Below, in pieces: positions 1 through 7,122 of a stretch of DNA of 10,019 nt (position 1 is the first letter of the stretch; each line of letters opens with the position of its first letter). The stretch lies in assembly GCA_030630065.1 (NCBI GenBank), contig DAOVNU010000013.1:1-10019 (forward strand), read 5' to 3'. The stretch comes from a bacterium (lineage in GTDB: Bacteria; Ratteibacteria; UBA8468). The position numbers and the translations under genes were made by a program. The notes beneath the pieces were generated by a model. The model saw only the letters and a program-made list of their open reading frames with translations, was not told the DNA's origin and ran no database searches.

Positions 1-1377
1 CCTCTTCATTTCTTTCACTACCTCTTCCAGATGAGCCGCCCGAGAACCCTTAATTAGGATAAGGTCATCTTCAAGGAAAACCCTCTTAGATTTTACCACT
101 TCCTCATTGCTCTGGCAATGAAGAAAATTTTCTTTTCTAAAGCCATTCTGCAAAGCTCCTTTTCCTATCTCTTTCGCCAATTTGCCCACCGTCACTAAAA
201 AATCAATACCGGACCTGGCGATAAATTCTCCGATAAGATAATGCGCCTCTTTACTAAATTTGCCCAATTCTTTCATTTCCCCGGCAATTACCACTTTTCT
301 GCCCTTTGTTTTCATCACCTTTAACTGTTCAATCGCTTTTCTGAAAGCAAAGGGATTGCTATTATAGGTATCATCAATTATCCGGAATTTTTTTGACCTG
401 CTCAGTTGAAAATGGTGCAAAAGAGGCCTAAAACTCCGCAGTTTCCTTTTAATCTCCTGGTTGGGTATTTTAAATTCTTTTGCTAACGCAACAGCAACAA
501 GGACATTATAAACATTGAAATAACCCAAAAGAGGAACTTTAACTTTGAAGTTATGGACTCTGAATTCAATCCCTGAGGAGGAAAGAACTATATCTTTTGC
601 CTGAAAATCGCTTTTCTTCTTAATTCCAAAGGTAATTACCCGGCCTTTTGCCCTCCTTTTTAGAAAGGAAAAATAGGATGTGTCCCTATTTAAAATTACC
701 GGAGATTTTCCTAATCCTGCAAGAAGTTCCGCCTTGCTTTGAGCAATCCCGTATCTGTTTTTGAAAAAACCTTGATGCGACTCCCCAATATTGGTAATCA
801 CGCCGATGGTGGGCTCTGCGATTTCGGATAATCTTTTAATTTCTCCACGTCTATTCATCCCCAACTCCACAATTGCAAGATTAGTCCTCTTCGTCAACTT
901 AAAGAGGGTAAGGGGCAGCCCTATTTCATTATTGAAATTGCCGGAATTTTTTACGAGATGAAAGCGGGAAGAAAGAATACTAACAGCTAATTCCTTGGTC
1001 GTTGTTTTGCCATCACTGCCGGTAATGGCAATCAGGGGAATTTTGAATTTTTCGCGATAACCCTGCGCAATGTCCCCCAATGCTTTGCGGGTATCGGCTA
1101 CCTGGATGAGAATTTTATGAGATTGCTTCGCTATCGCTCGCAACGAATTCGTCGTTTTGAATTTTTGGCTTACGACTACTCCTTTTGCCCCTTTTTTCAA
1201 TGCCTCTTTGAGAAAGTTATGTCCATTATACCTTTCTCCTTTAATGGCGATAAAGAGAGCATTCTTTTTAAGATTGCGGGAGTCCAGAGAGATGGAGGAA
1301 ATTCTATCTTGCGGGTCCCCCCGGATAAGATGACCATCACAAAACTTAAGAATCTCCGCAATTCTCAATGATTCCAT
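1..1377 (-). CDS. murF: UDP-N-acetylmuramoyl-tripeptide--D-alanyl-D-alanine ligase MurF, C-terminal end cut by window
   Basis: Last of the cytoplasmic Mur ligases: it adds D-Ala-D-Ala to UDP-MurNAc-tripeptide using ATP. The frame is open from an ATG at 1377-1375 to the window edge, 459 codons, close to the usual family length of about 450-470, so only a few residues are probably missing. Visible motifs: an N-terminal Mur ligase domain (residues 1-110), the ATP loop TGSDGKTTTKE at 119-129, NFNNEIGLPLTLF, ELGMNRRGEI, NIGESHQGFF, and the C-terminal IDDTYNSNP and AGEMKELGKFSKEAH blocks. The start lies inside the end of murE (13-bp overlap) with no clear Shine-Dalgarno sequence, so translation is probably coupled to murE. 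One oddity is that the segment before IDDTYNSNP (PLLHHFQLSRSKKFR) lacks the G-R or H-R pair usual there. Family assignment is firm. Confidence 0.96.
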   Translation of the reverse strand, partial: MESLRIAEILKFCDGHLIRGDPQDRISSISLDSRNLKKNALFIAIKGERYNGHNFLKEALKKGAKGVVVSQKFKTTNSLRAIAKQSHKILIQVADTRKALGDIAQGYREKFKIPLIAITGSDGKTTTKELAVSILSSRFHLVKNSGNFNNEIGLPLTLFKLTKRTNLAIVELGMNRRGEIKRLSEIAEPTIGVITNIGESHQGFFKNRYGIAQSKAELLAGLGKSPVILNRDTSYFSFLKRRAKGRVITFGIKKKSDFQAKDIVLSSSGIEFRVHNFKVKVPLLGYFNVYNVLVAVALAKEFKIPNQEIKRKLRSFRPLLHHFQLSRSKKFRIIDDTYNSNPFAFRKAIEQLKVMKTKGRKVVIAGEMKELGKFSKEAHYLIGEFIARSGIDFLVTVGKLAKEIGKGALQNGFRKENFLHCQSNEEVVKSKRVFLEDDLILIKGSRAAHLEEVVKEMKR

Positions 1378-2867
1378 TCTTTTGCCATACTCTCTAAAAT
1401 TTTTCGGACAACAAGCCGATCATCAAAAGGAATGATTGTATCTTTCAGAATCTGGTAGGTTTCGTGACCCTTTCCGACAATAAGAAGAAGGTCGCCTTTT
1501 TTAGCCAGAGCCAATCCCTGTCTGATTGCCTCTTCCCTGTTCACTACAACCTTATATTTCTTGCGATAACCTCTTCTAATCCCCCTTTCTATCTCCCTGA
1601 TAATATCCTCTGGCTCCTCATTGCGCGGATTATCAGAGGTAATAATGGAAAAATCGGCAAGTCCTGTGGCAATTTTCCCCATCCGCGCTCTTTTTCTGGT
1701 ATCCCTGTCCCCCCCACAGCCAAAGATAAGCAAAATCCTCTTAAAGGGAATTTCTCTGGCAAAAAGCAAAACCTTTCTCAAGGCGCTCTCGGTATGAGCA
1801 TAATCCACCAATACCTCAAAGGGCTGGCCACAATCTATATTCTCCAATCTACCGGGAATCGTTCCAATTTCTTCAAGCCCCTCTTTAATAAATCTTAAAT
1901 CAATCCCCTCGGCAATGCTGCAGGCAACTGCGGCTAAAATATTATAGAGGTTAAATCTTCCCCTCAACCTGGTGAAGATTTGTAAATCCCCCGCTGAAGT
2001 CACAATCTTAAAGGAGGCGCCTAATTCAGTGGCTAAATAATTCCTGGCGGTAACGTCCCCTCTTTTCATTCCATAAGTGGTAATTTTAATTTCATTCTTC
2101 CGCGCTGCTTTCAGAAAATGGGAAGCAAAGGGGTCGTCAATATTAATTATTGCCTTTTTCTCTTTTTTACAACTCTCCGCTAAATATTTCCGGAAGAGGA
2201 GAAGTTTTGCTGAGAGATATCCTTTCATATTGTGATGGTAGTCAAGATGCTCAAACTTGGTTAAGTTCGTAAAGATGCAGGCATCAAACTCAATTTTCTC
2301 TACACGATGCTGGTCAAGGGAATGGGAGCTGACCTCCATTATTAAATAGTCGTTTTTCTCTCGCACCAGTTCGGCTAAGAAACCCTCCAAAGCAATTACT
2401 CCCGGAGTTGTCGCGTGAGCTGCAATGACACGGCCTCCAATCCTATAAGCAATGGTGCCGATTAAGCCCGTCTTATAGCCCGCTTTTTTTAAGATCGAGT
2501 CCAAAAGATAGGTGATTGTGGTCTTACCATTGGTGCCGGTAACCCCAATAACCTTGAGATGCTCAGAAGGAGCATGGTAGAAACTGCTGGAAAGATATGC
2601 CAGCGCTACCCGGGAATCTTTCACCTTAATCTTTGCAATCTTCTTTTTGAGTAAAAAAGTATCCTTCTCAACAACCACTGCCCTTGCTCCCTTTTCAAGA
2701 ACCTCATTGAGATAGCGATGACCATCGTCTTTGCAGCCCCTAACCGCCACAAAAAGATATCCTTCCTTTACTTTCCGGGAATCACAACTGATGCCGGTAA
2801 TATCCGGGTTAGCAAGAGGCGTAATTTCCGCAACCTTTAAATTTTTAATTAATTCTTTTAGTTTCAT
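1365..2867 (-). CDS. murE: UDP-N-acetylmuramoyl-L-alanyl-D-glutamate--2,6-diaminopimelate ligase MurE
   Basis: Cytoplasmic Mur ligase that adds the third amino acid of the peptidoglycan stem peptide. At 500 residues it has normal family length. The N-terminal UDP-binding domain includes CDSRKVKEGYLFVAVRG (28-44). The central ATPase domain has TGTNGKTT at 110-117, TTPG at 153-156, EVSSHSLDQHR at 178-188, and HLDYH followed by SAK (K221, the position of the carbamylated lysine). The C-terminal domain has IPGRLE, VDYAHTE (354-360), FGCGGDRD and GKGHE (465-469). SDNPRNEEP at 411-419 carries the DNPR motif of meso-diaminopimelate-adding enzymes, so the substrate is predicted to be meso-DAP rather than L-lysine. 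The ATG at 2867-2865 overlaps the upstream ftsI stop as ATGA, with no obvious Shine-Dalgarno sequence, suggesting coupled translation. Confidence 0.97.
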   Translation of the reverse strand: MKLKELIKNLKVAEITPLANPDITGISCDSRKVKEGYLFVAVRGCKDDGHRYLNEVLEKGARAVVVEKDTFLLKKKIAKIKVKDSRVALAYLSSSFYHAPSEHLKVIGVTGTNGKTTITYLLDSILKKAGYKTGLIGTIAYRIGGRVIAAHATTPGVIALEGFLAELVREKNDYLIMEVSSHSLDQHRVEKIEFDACIFTNLTKFEHLDYHHNMKGYLSAKLLLFRKYLAESCKKEKKAIINIDDPFASHFLKAARKNEIKITTYGMKRGDVTARNYLATELGASFKIVTSAGDLQIFTRLRGRFNLYNILAAVACSIAEGIDLRFIKEGLEEIGTIPGRLENIDCGQPFEVLVDYAHTESALRKVLLFAREIPFKRILLIFGCGGDRDTRKRARMGKIATGLADFSIITSDNPRNEEPEDIIREIERGIRRGYRKKYKVVVNREEAIRQGLALAKKGDLLLIVGKGHETYQILKDTIIPFDDRLVVRKILESMAKEWNH

Positions 2868-4564
2868 TGCACTTTTTTCACAATTATCTTCTTTTCCTGA
2901 GGAACCTCCAGATACGAGAGAATTCTTCTGGTAATTTCCCTGAAAACCGGGGCGGCAACCAAACTCCCGTAGTAAAGAGGTTTTGGCTCATTAACCATCA
3001 CCAGAACAACAACATTCGGATTTTCTGCCGGGGCATAACCAATAAAGGAAGAGAAAAATTTAGAATGTGAGTAACGTCCGTTAATTACCTTCTGACTCGT
3101 TCCCGTCTTACCGGCAACCGTGTAGTTATAAATCTTAGCCAAAGGAGCCGTTCCTTCTTCCTCAACCGCATCCCTTAAGATAGAGGTTAAGGTCATTGCC
3201 GTTTCCCTTGAGATAATTCGTCTTCTCCAGGGTTTGGTTTTCCGGACAGATACACCTTGACTATTCTCAATTTCCTTTACAAAATAGGGCTTTACATAAT
3301 TGCCGCCGTTAGCAATTACGGCCAGGGCACAGATTGCCTGCATCGGAGTTGCGGCTACTTCCTGACCAATGGGGATTGCCGCCATAGAATATTTAGACCA
3401 TTTATCCGGGGTTCTCAGAACTCCTCTTACCTCACCGGGTAGATCAACGCCAGTGCTTTGCCCAAAGCCAAAATTATGCGCATACCGGTAAACTTTCTCT
3501 TTCCCCAATCTCAATGCTACCTTCACCGTACCAATATTGCTCGATTTTGCAATTACTTCCCGGAAAGAAAGATTCTGGTGCGGCTCGGCATCATGAAGAA
3601 TATGCTTGCGGTAAAGCCATTTTCCATTTTCACAGAAGATAACCTCCTCCGGGTCCACAATGCCTCCTTCTAAAACCGCTGCGGCTACTACCACTTTAAA
3701 CACCGAGCCCGGTTCAAAAATATCGGTAATCGCCCGGTTGCGACGAAAACTTGCTTGATATGAACCCGGGGAATTAGGGTCAAAGGTAGGGCGATTGGCA
3801 AGCCCCAAAATCTCCCCACTGAATGGGTCCATCACGATGGCAGTAGCTGAGAGCGCCTTAAACTTTCTGTAAACCCTCTCCAACTCCTCTTCTACAATCT
3901 CCTGAATCCTTTCGTCTATTGTTAAGACAAGGTTTAATCCCTCACGCTCCTTTTTTCTTTTCTTTTCTTCTAATGAAGGAATAATCCTTCCCCGGGCATC
4001 TTTAATCAGGATGTGCCAGCCGGATTCACCTTTGAGGAGTTCATCATTTTTTAACTCTATCCCCTCCAATCCCTTGCCATCAATATCGGTAAATCCTAAA
4101 ATATGGCTGGCTAAAATTCCTTTGGGGTAAACTCTCTTAAATTCTTCGCAAAAACCTACACCCGGCAGATCTAATTTTTTTATCTTCTCATAATCTTCTC
4201 TTGCTACTTTTCTTTTCACCCAGACAAAATCCCTGCTTCCCTGTATTCTCTTCAGAAGTAAGGATTTATTTATTTTTAGACATTCCACAAGAACGCTTAC
4301 TGTATTTTCCGGGTTACGCAGAAATTCAGAGGATTTAGAGAAAAGACAGATTGAGTTTGTCGGCAAACTCACTGCCAACTCCCTCCCTTTGCGGTCAAAG
4401 ATTGCCCCACGGAATGCAGGGAGTTTCATCAAAGCTGAACGCCCCTTTTTTGCCTCTTTCCGTAGAAACTGACAGCCAAAAACCTGAAGAGTAATAACTC
4501 TGCAGAAGAAAACAAAAATCAACAAAAACATCACAGAAAATAGTAAATTTTCTCTTTTCCTCAT
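2864..4564 (-). CDS. ftsI: Division-specific class B penicillin-binding protein (FtsI/PbpB type, D,D-transpeptidase)
   Basis: Septal peptidoglycan transpeptidase, anchored in the cytoplasmic membrane with its catalytic domain outside. At 566 residues it is a class B PBP without C-terminal PASTA repeats. A basic start (MRKREN) precedes one membrane segment at about residues 7-28. The dimerisation/pedestal domain follows, with RGAIFDRKGRELAVS (52-66) and SHILGFTDIDGKGLEGIE (153-170). The transpeptidase domain has all three active-site motifs: S287-V-F-K290, S341-S-N, and K486-T-G in AGKTGTSQK. Its place between the ftsL-like gene and murE is the standard dcw position and supports division FtsI rather than an elongation PBP. 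The start overlaps the ftsL-like stop (ATGA, 4561-4564) and the end overlaps murE (ATGA, 2864-2867). A spoVD-like name is less suitable because nothing here indicates sporulation. Confidence 0.95.
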   Translation of the reverse strand: MRKRENLLFSVMFLLIFVFFCRVITLQVFGCQFLRKEAKKGRSALMKLPAFRGAIFDRKGRELAVSLPTNSICLFSKSSEFLRNPENTVSVLVECLKINKSLLLKRIQGSRDFVWVKRKVAREDYEKIKKLDLPGVGFCEEFKRVYPKGILASHILGFTDIDGKGLEGIELKNDELLKGESGWHILIKDARGRIIPSLEEKKRKKEREGLNLVLTIDERIQEIVEEELERVYRKFKALSATAIVMDPFSGEILGLANRPTFDPNSPGSYQASFRRNRAITDIFEPGSVFKVVVAAAVLEGGIVDPEEVIFCENGKWLYRKHILHDAEPHQNLSFREVIAKSSNIGTVKVALRLGKEKVYRYAHNFGFGQSTGVDLPGEVRGVLRTPDKWSKYSMAAIPIGQEVAATPMQAICALAVIANGGNYVKPYFVKEIENSQGVSVRKTKPWRRRIISRETAMTLTSILRDAVEEEGTAPLAKIYNYTVAGKTGTSQKVINGRYSHSKFFSSFIGYAPAENPNVVVLVMVNEPKPLYYGSLVAAPVFREITRRILSYLEVPQEKKIIVKKVQ

Positions 4565-4839
4565 TTTTTCATAATCACAATGTCTCTTTCTCCCGGGACC
4601 TTGAGAGAAATATGATGTCGTTGAAGATTTTCCTTAATTCTATAGGGAGCTTTCAAACTGATAACCTCAACATTCAATTCCCGATAAATCGTAAGAAGCG
4701 CCTCTTTCTCCTTTCTTTTCTCCTCAAGCGCATAGCCCATACGAACAATTGTGTTATGCTGCCACACGTAGAACAAAAGGAGAGCGAAGATAATGACAAC
4801 GAAGAGAACAAAATGTGAATTATTCCGTTTTCTCTTCAT
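4561..4839 (-). CDS. ftsL: FtsL-like small division protein
   Basis: A 92-residue bitopic membrane protein. A basic cytoplasmic tail (MKRKRNNSH) is followed by one hydrophobic segment at about residues 10-25, then a charged, heptad-like helix (about 33-66: EEKRKEKEALLTIYRELN) of the leucine-zipper type that FtsL uses to pair with FtsB/DivIC. The family is poorly conserved in sequence, so the call rests on length, topology and position between rsmH and ftsI, where ftsL normally lies. The known role is to link FtsQ/DivIB and FtsW-FtsI in the divisome. The ATG at 4839-4837 overlaps the rsmH stop (ATGA) and the end overlaps ftsI (ATGA), so expression is probably tightly coupled to both. A septum-formation initiator (FtsB/DivIC-like) protein is the main alternative. 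Confidence 0.8.
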   Translation of the reverse strand: MKRKRNNSHFVLFVVIIFALLLFYVWQHNTIVRMGYALEEKRKEKEALLTIYRELNVEVISLKAPYRIKENLQRHHISLKVPGERDIVIMKK

Positions 4840-5693
4840 AATTTCTCTGCTACCCGCAATTTAGCGCTCCGCGCGTGGGGATTAATGCAACGTTCCATCC
4901 GTGTCGGAATTAGCGGGGAGCGAGTGATAACCTTTAGTGATTTGGATTCAGCAAATTTCCGGAAGGTCTGCTTGACAATGCGGTCCTCCAAAGAATGAAA
5001 GGAGATAACCAGAATCCTTCCCTTCTTTTCCAGAAGATTAATCGCCTGCGGTAAACTCCACTCCAGAGCTTCCAATTCTCTATTTACCGCAATTCGCAAG
5101 GCCTGGAAGGTCTTTGTTGCCGGATGAATTCTTTTTTTTCTTTTGGGGACGGCAGAGGTAACTATTCTTTTCAATTGAAAAGTGGTAGAAATCGGAGAAG
5201 ATTTTCTTCCCCTGATAATGGCACTAACAATTCTTGGAGCGTAATATTCTTCTCCATACTCCTTTAAAATTTGAATTAGTTTTTCCTCGGATGATTCATT
5301 CACCACCTGTTCAGCGGTAAGATTTTGTCGTTGGTTCATCCGCATATCCAGAGGACCATCAACCAGGAAGGAAAACCCCCTTTCCTTTTTCCGGATTTGG
5401 AAGAGAGACAAGCCCAAATCATAGAGGATACCCGCAAAACCATCCTTTTCGGAAATAATTTTTTTTAACTCGCTAAAATTCCCCCGTATTAACTCCAGAT
5501 TCTTTTTGTAATTCTTTAACCTTTCTCGGGCTAAACTCAGCATCTCCTCGTCCTGGTCAAGACCAATGAGTTTTCCGTTCGGAATAATCCTTTTTAAGAT
5601 TGCCGCACTGTGACCACCGCTCCCGATAGTGCAATCCAAATATCTTCCTCCTGGTTGCAGTGCAAGATATTCAGCTACCTCATCGCTTAGCAC
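4836..5693 (-). CDS. rsmH: 16S rRNA (cytosine(1402)-N(4))-methyltransferase RsmH (MraW)
   Basis: SAM-dependent enzyme that N4-methylates C1402 in the decoding centre of 16S rRNA. The given extent uses the first canonical codon, GTG at 5693 (285 residues), which has a weak GAAGAG 8 bases upstream. Family motifs present: YLDCTIGSGGHS (SAM loop), LIGLDQDEEML, GILYDLGLSLFQI, FLVDGPLDMRMN, ATKTFQALRIAVNRELEALE, ILVISFHSLEDRIVKQ and NPHARSAKLRVAEK at the C terminus. The conserved family start, H-x-PVL-xx-EV, is encoded in frame upstream: reading back from the GTG gives ...I-E-E-H-I-P. No ATG, GTG or TTG occurs before the in-frame TGA at about 5753. The true start may therefore be the ATA at 5711-5709, which overlaps the mraZ stop as ATAG and follows AGGGAGAGG. 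That start would give 291 residues. Function is firm, start codon is not. Confidence 0.94.
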   Translation of the reverse strand: MLSDEVAEYLALQPGGRYLDCTIGSGGHSAAILKRIIPNGKLIGLDQDEEMLSLARERLKNYKKNLELIRGNFSELKKIISEKDGFAGILYDLGLSLFQIRKKERGFSFLVDGPLDMRMNQRQNLTAEQVVNESSEEKLIQILKEYGEEYYAPRIVSAIIRGRKSSPISTTFQLKRIVTSAVPKRKKRIHPATKTFQALRIAVNRELEALEWSLPQAINLLEKKGRILVISFHSLEDRIVKQTFRKFAESKSLKVITRSPLIPTRMERCINPHARSAKLRVAEKL

Positions 5694-5707
5694 CGGAATA
5701 TGCTCTT

Positions 5708-6148
5708 CTATTTTTCCTCTCCCTGGGTAACCAATTTTTCGGCAATCTCCTCAAAAGAAGCAAGGGAACTTCGCAGATACCCATCCCAGTTTTTCTCTGA
5801 CCAGACCTCAATCCTGTCGGAGACCCCAATGAGAACAATTTTTTCCTTAATCTGCGCAAACGCAAGCAGATGTGACGGAATAACGATTCTTCCCTGCCTG
5901 TCCGGAATACAGAGAGCCGCCCCGGAGAAGAAGAGCCGACTGAAAGCCCTGGGACTGCCTTTAGTAAATGGCATATTCCTTAATTTCTCTTCCTGTTTTC
6001 TCCAATTCTCTTCGGCAAACAGAAAAAGGCATTTCTCCAGACCCCGGGTAATAATAAGTTTCTTCTTACTTAAAAGATTGCGAAACTTTGACGGAATGAC
6101 CAATCTTCCTTTTTTATCTACCCTATACCGATATTCCCCGTAAAACAT
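5708..6148 (-). CDS. mraZ: Transcriptional regulator MraZ
   Basis: First gene of the dcw operon; a 146-residue DNA-binding protein made of two SpoVT/AbrB-like swapped-hairpin half domains. Each half carries the family signature: VDKKGRLVIPSKFR at residues 10-23, and PDRQGRIVIPSHL in the second half. MraZ proteins form ring oligomers that bind tandem GTGG-type boxes upstream of their own gene and regulate the dcw cluster. Exactly such boxes lie 25-70 bp upstream here. The N terminus MFYGEYRYRVD fits the usual MFxGE start, so ATG at 6148 is well supported even though no Shine-Dalgarno sequence is visible before it (AT-rich AAATCTTTTAAACATAAT). It ends at TAG 5710-5708, which abuts or overlaps the start of rsmH. 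Confidence 0.96.
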   Translation of the reverse strand: MFYGEYRYRVDKKGRLVIPSKFRNLLSKKKLIITRGLEKCLFLFAEENWRKQEEKLRNMPFTKGSPRAFSRLFFSGAALCIPDRQGRIVIPSHLLAFAQIKEKIVLIGVSDRIEVWSEKNWDGYLRSSLASFEEIAEKLVTQGEEK

Positions 6149-6170
6149 ATTATGTTTAAAAGATTTGCTT

Positions 6171-6200
6171 TACCACTTTTTACCACTTTTTACCACTAAT
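6171..6200 (-). promoter_or_regulatory. MraZ operator: three tandem GTGG boxes in 10-bp phase
   Basis: Three consecutive 10-bp units on the plus strand, TACCACTTTT, TACCACTTTT and TACCACTAAT, read on the minus strand as GTGGTA boxes with GTGG at 6196-6193, 6186-6183 and 6176-6173. The family is known to bind three or four GTGG/TGGG-type repeats with 10-bp spacing upstream of mraZ. The boxes start about 5 bases after the predicted transcription start, so bound MraZ could block promoter clearance. Function is inferred from the repeat, its phase and the gene that follows. Confidence 0.85.
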
Positions 6201-6205
6201 AGAAA

Positions 6206-6234
6206 ATTATACCCACTATTCTAAAATATGTCAA
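6206..6234 (-). promoter_or_regulatory. Consensus sigma-70-type promoter of the mraZ/dcw operon
   Basis: On the minus strand a perfect -35 hexamer TTGACA (6234-6229) and a perfect -10 hexamer TATAAT (6211-6206) are separated by exactly 17 bp. Transcription would start near the A at 6200, giving a leader of about 52 bases before the mraZ ATG that contains the three tandem MraZ boxes. It lies just after the end of the nfnA-like gene, so the dcw genes have their own strong promoter. Confidence 0.88.
6212..6216 (-). promoter_or_regulatory. Fourth, upstream MraZ-type box inside the promoter spacer
   Basis: GTGGG on the minus strand directly precedes the TATAAT element. It is exactly 20 bp (two 10-bp units) upstream of the first tandem box, so it is on the same helical face. 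The intermediate slot (6203-6206) has no box. Its position inside the -35/-10 spacer would suit repression. It is a single short match and therefore less certain than the tandem boxes. Confidence 0.5.
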
Positions 6235-6255
6235 GGAAAATTGTAGTTGGAATGA

Positions 6256-7086
6256 TTATTTATCGGCGTGGTTACATTTTTCCAATGCGGTCTTCTCCTG
6301 GGGGGAGAAGAGTTTACTGCGGGCAATGAGGGTATCAAAATCTACCAGGTGTCCATCAAACTCCGGACCATCAACACAAACGAATTTTGACTCACCTCCC
6401 ACTCTTACGCGGCAGGAACCACACATCCCGGTTCCATCAACCATTATCGGATTCAAATTCACAACCGTTTTTATCTCGTAAGGTTCTGTAATCTGGCTGA
6501 TGACCTTCATCATCATTAAAGGACCAGCGGCAACTACTAGGTCTATCTTCTCCTTCTGCTCAAGCAATTTTTTTAAGACATCGGAAACAAAACCCTTTTC
6601 CCCGTCAGAGCCATCATCGGTAGTAAGAAAAAATTTATCACTAATTTCTCTCAACTCCTTTTCCAGAATGAGAAAATTTTTACTCTTCGCACCTAAAATA
6701 GAAAAAAGAACATTTCCTGCTTCTTTCAGGGCGGAGATTAGCGGATAGACCACTGCGGTTCCCACCCCACCGCCAATCACCACTACTTTCCCATACCTTC
6801 TAATTTCACTTGGTTTCCCTAATGGTCCTGCTAAATTTAATATTTCTTCTCCTTCATCAAGAGCACCCAATCTTTTTGTCGTTGCCCCTATCTCCTGAAA
6901 GATTAAGGAAATTGTTCCTTCCTTTAAATTCTTTTCCGCAATGGTTAAGGGAATTCTCTCGCCTTTTTCGTCAATTCTCAAGACAATAAATTGACCCGGC
7001 AACGCTTTTTTGGCAATATCCGGCGCCAAAACCTCAATCCTCTTAATCTTTTCCGCTAATATCTGCTTCTTAATTATTTTTGCCAT
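6256..7086 (-). CDS. nfnA: NADPH-ferredoxin oxidoreductase small-subunit-like flavoprotein (NfnA/SudB family)
   Basis: A 276-residue protein of the ferredoxin-NADP reductase/PyrK-like family with the arrangement of Nfn (sulfide dehydrogenase) small subunits. The N-terminal FAD-binding barrel has RIPLTIAE (44-51). The nucleotide-binding fold has VVVIGGGVGTAVVYPL (101-116) and AAGPLMMMKV (186-195). The C-terminal [2Fe-2S] site has DGTGMCGSCRV (217-227) with C222 and C225, then C237 in FVCVDGPEFDGH. Asp217 lies where Nfn small subunits use an aspartate as fourth cluster ligand. In NfnAB this subunit carries the bifurcation partner FAD and works with a large NfnB/GltA-like subunit. No such gene is in the window: mraZ follows and a transposase precedes. 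The ATG lies 14 bases after the transposase repeat with no Shine-Dalgarno sequence. A PyrK-type electron-transfer subunit is less likely, because PyrK uses four cysteines. Confidence 0.85.
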   Translation of the reverse strand: MAKIIKKQILAEKIKRIEVLAPDIAKKALPGQFIVLRIDEKGERIPLTIAEKNLKEGTISLIFQEIGATTKRLGALDEGEEILNLAGPLGKPSEIRRYGKVVVIGGGVGTAVVYPLISALKEAGNVLFSILGAKSKNFLILEKELREISDKFFLTTDDGSDGEKGFVSDVLKKLLEQKEKIDLVVAAGPLMMMKVISQITEPYEIKTVVNLNPIMVDGTGMCGSCRVRVGGESKFVCVDGPEFDGHLVDFDTLIARSKLFSPQEKTALEKCNHADK

Positions 7087-7100
7087 AAATTTATAAATTT

Positions 7101-7122
7101 AAAGGGGACGGTTCTATTTTTT
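7101..7122 (+). repeat. Left terminal inverted repeat of RAYT unit
   Basis: Begins AAAGGGGACGGTTCTA and ends in a run of six T. It is the exact reverse complement of 7818-7839. The TAG stop of the transposase (7116-7114, minus strand) lies inside it, so the repeat encodes the last codons and the stop. The bases just outside (7100 and 7123) no longer match the other arm. Confidence 0.9.

Noticed and set aside
1464..1898. 144-codon open frame on the plus strand inside murE
   Set aside because: Opposite the conserved C-terminal domain of murE; no start signal or domain.
5143..5154. GGGGACGG inside rsmH resembling part of the RAYT terminal repeat
   Set aside because: Only eight bases match and they encode part of the conserved protein (AVPKRKK region), so it is coincidence rather than a solo repeat copy.
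5700..6143. 147-codon open frame on the plus strand opposite mraZ
   Set aside because: It lies entirely antisense to mraZ, which has both SpoVT/AbrB signatures, a promoter and an operator; its translation shows no recognisable domain.
6235..6255. Terminator for the nfnA-like gene
   Set aside because: No GC-rich hairpin followed by a T run is visible between its stop and the mraZ promoter.
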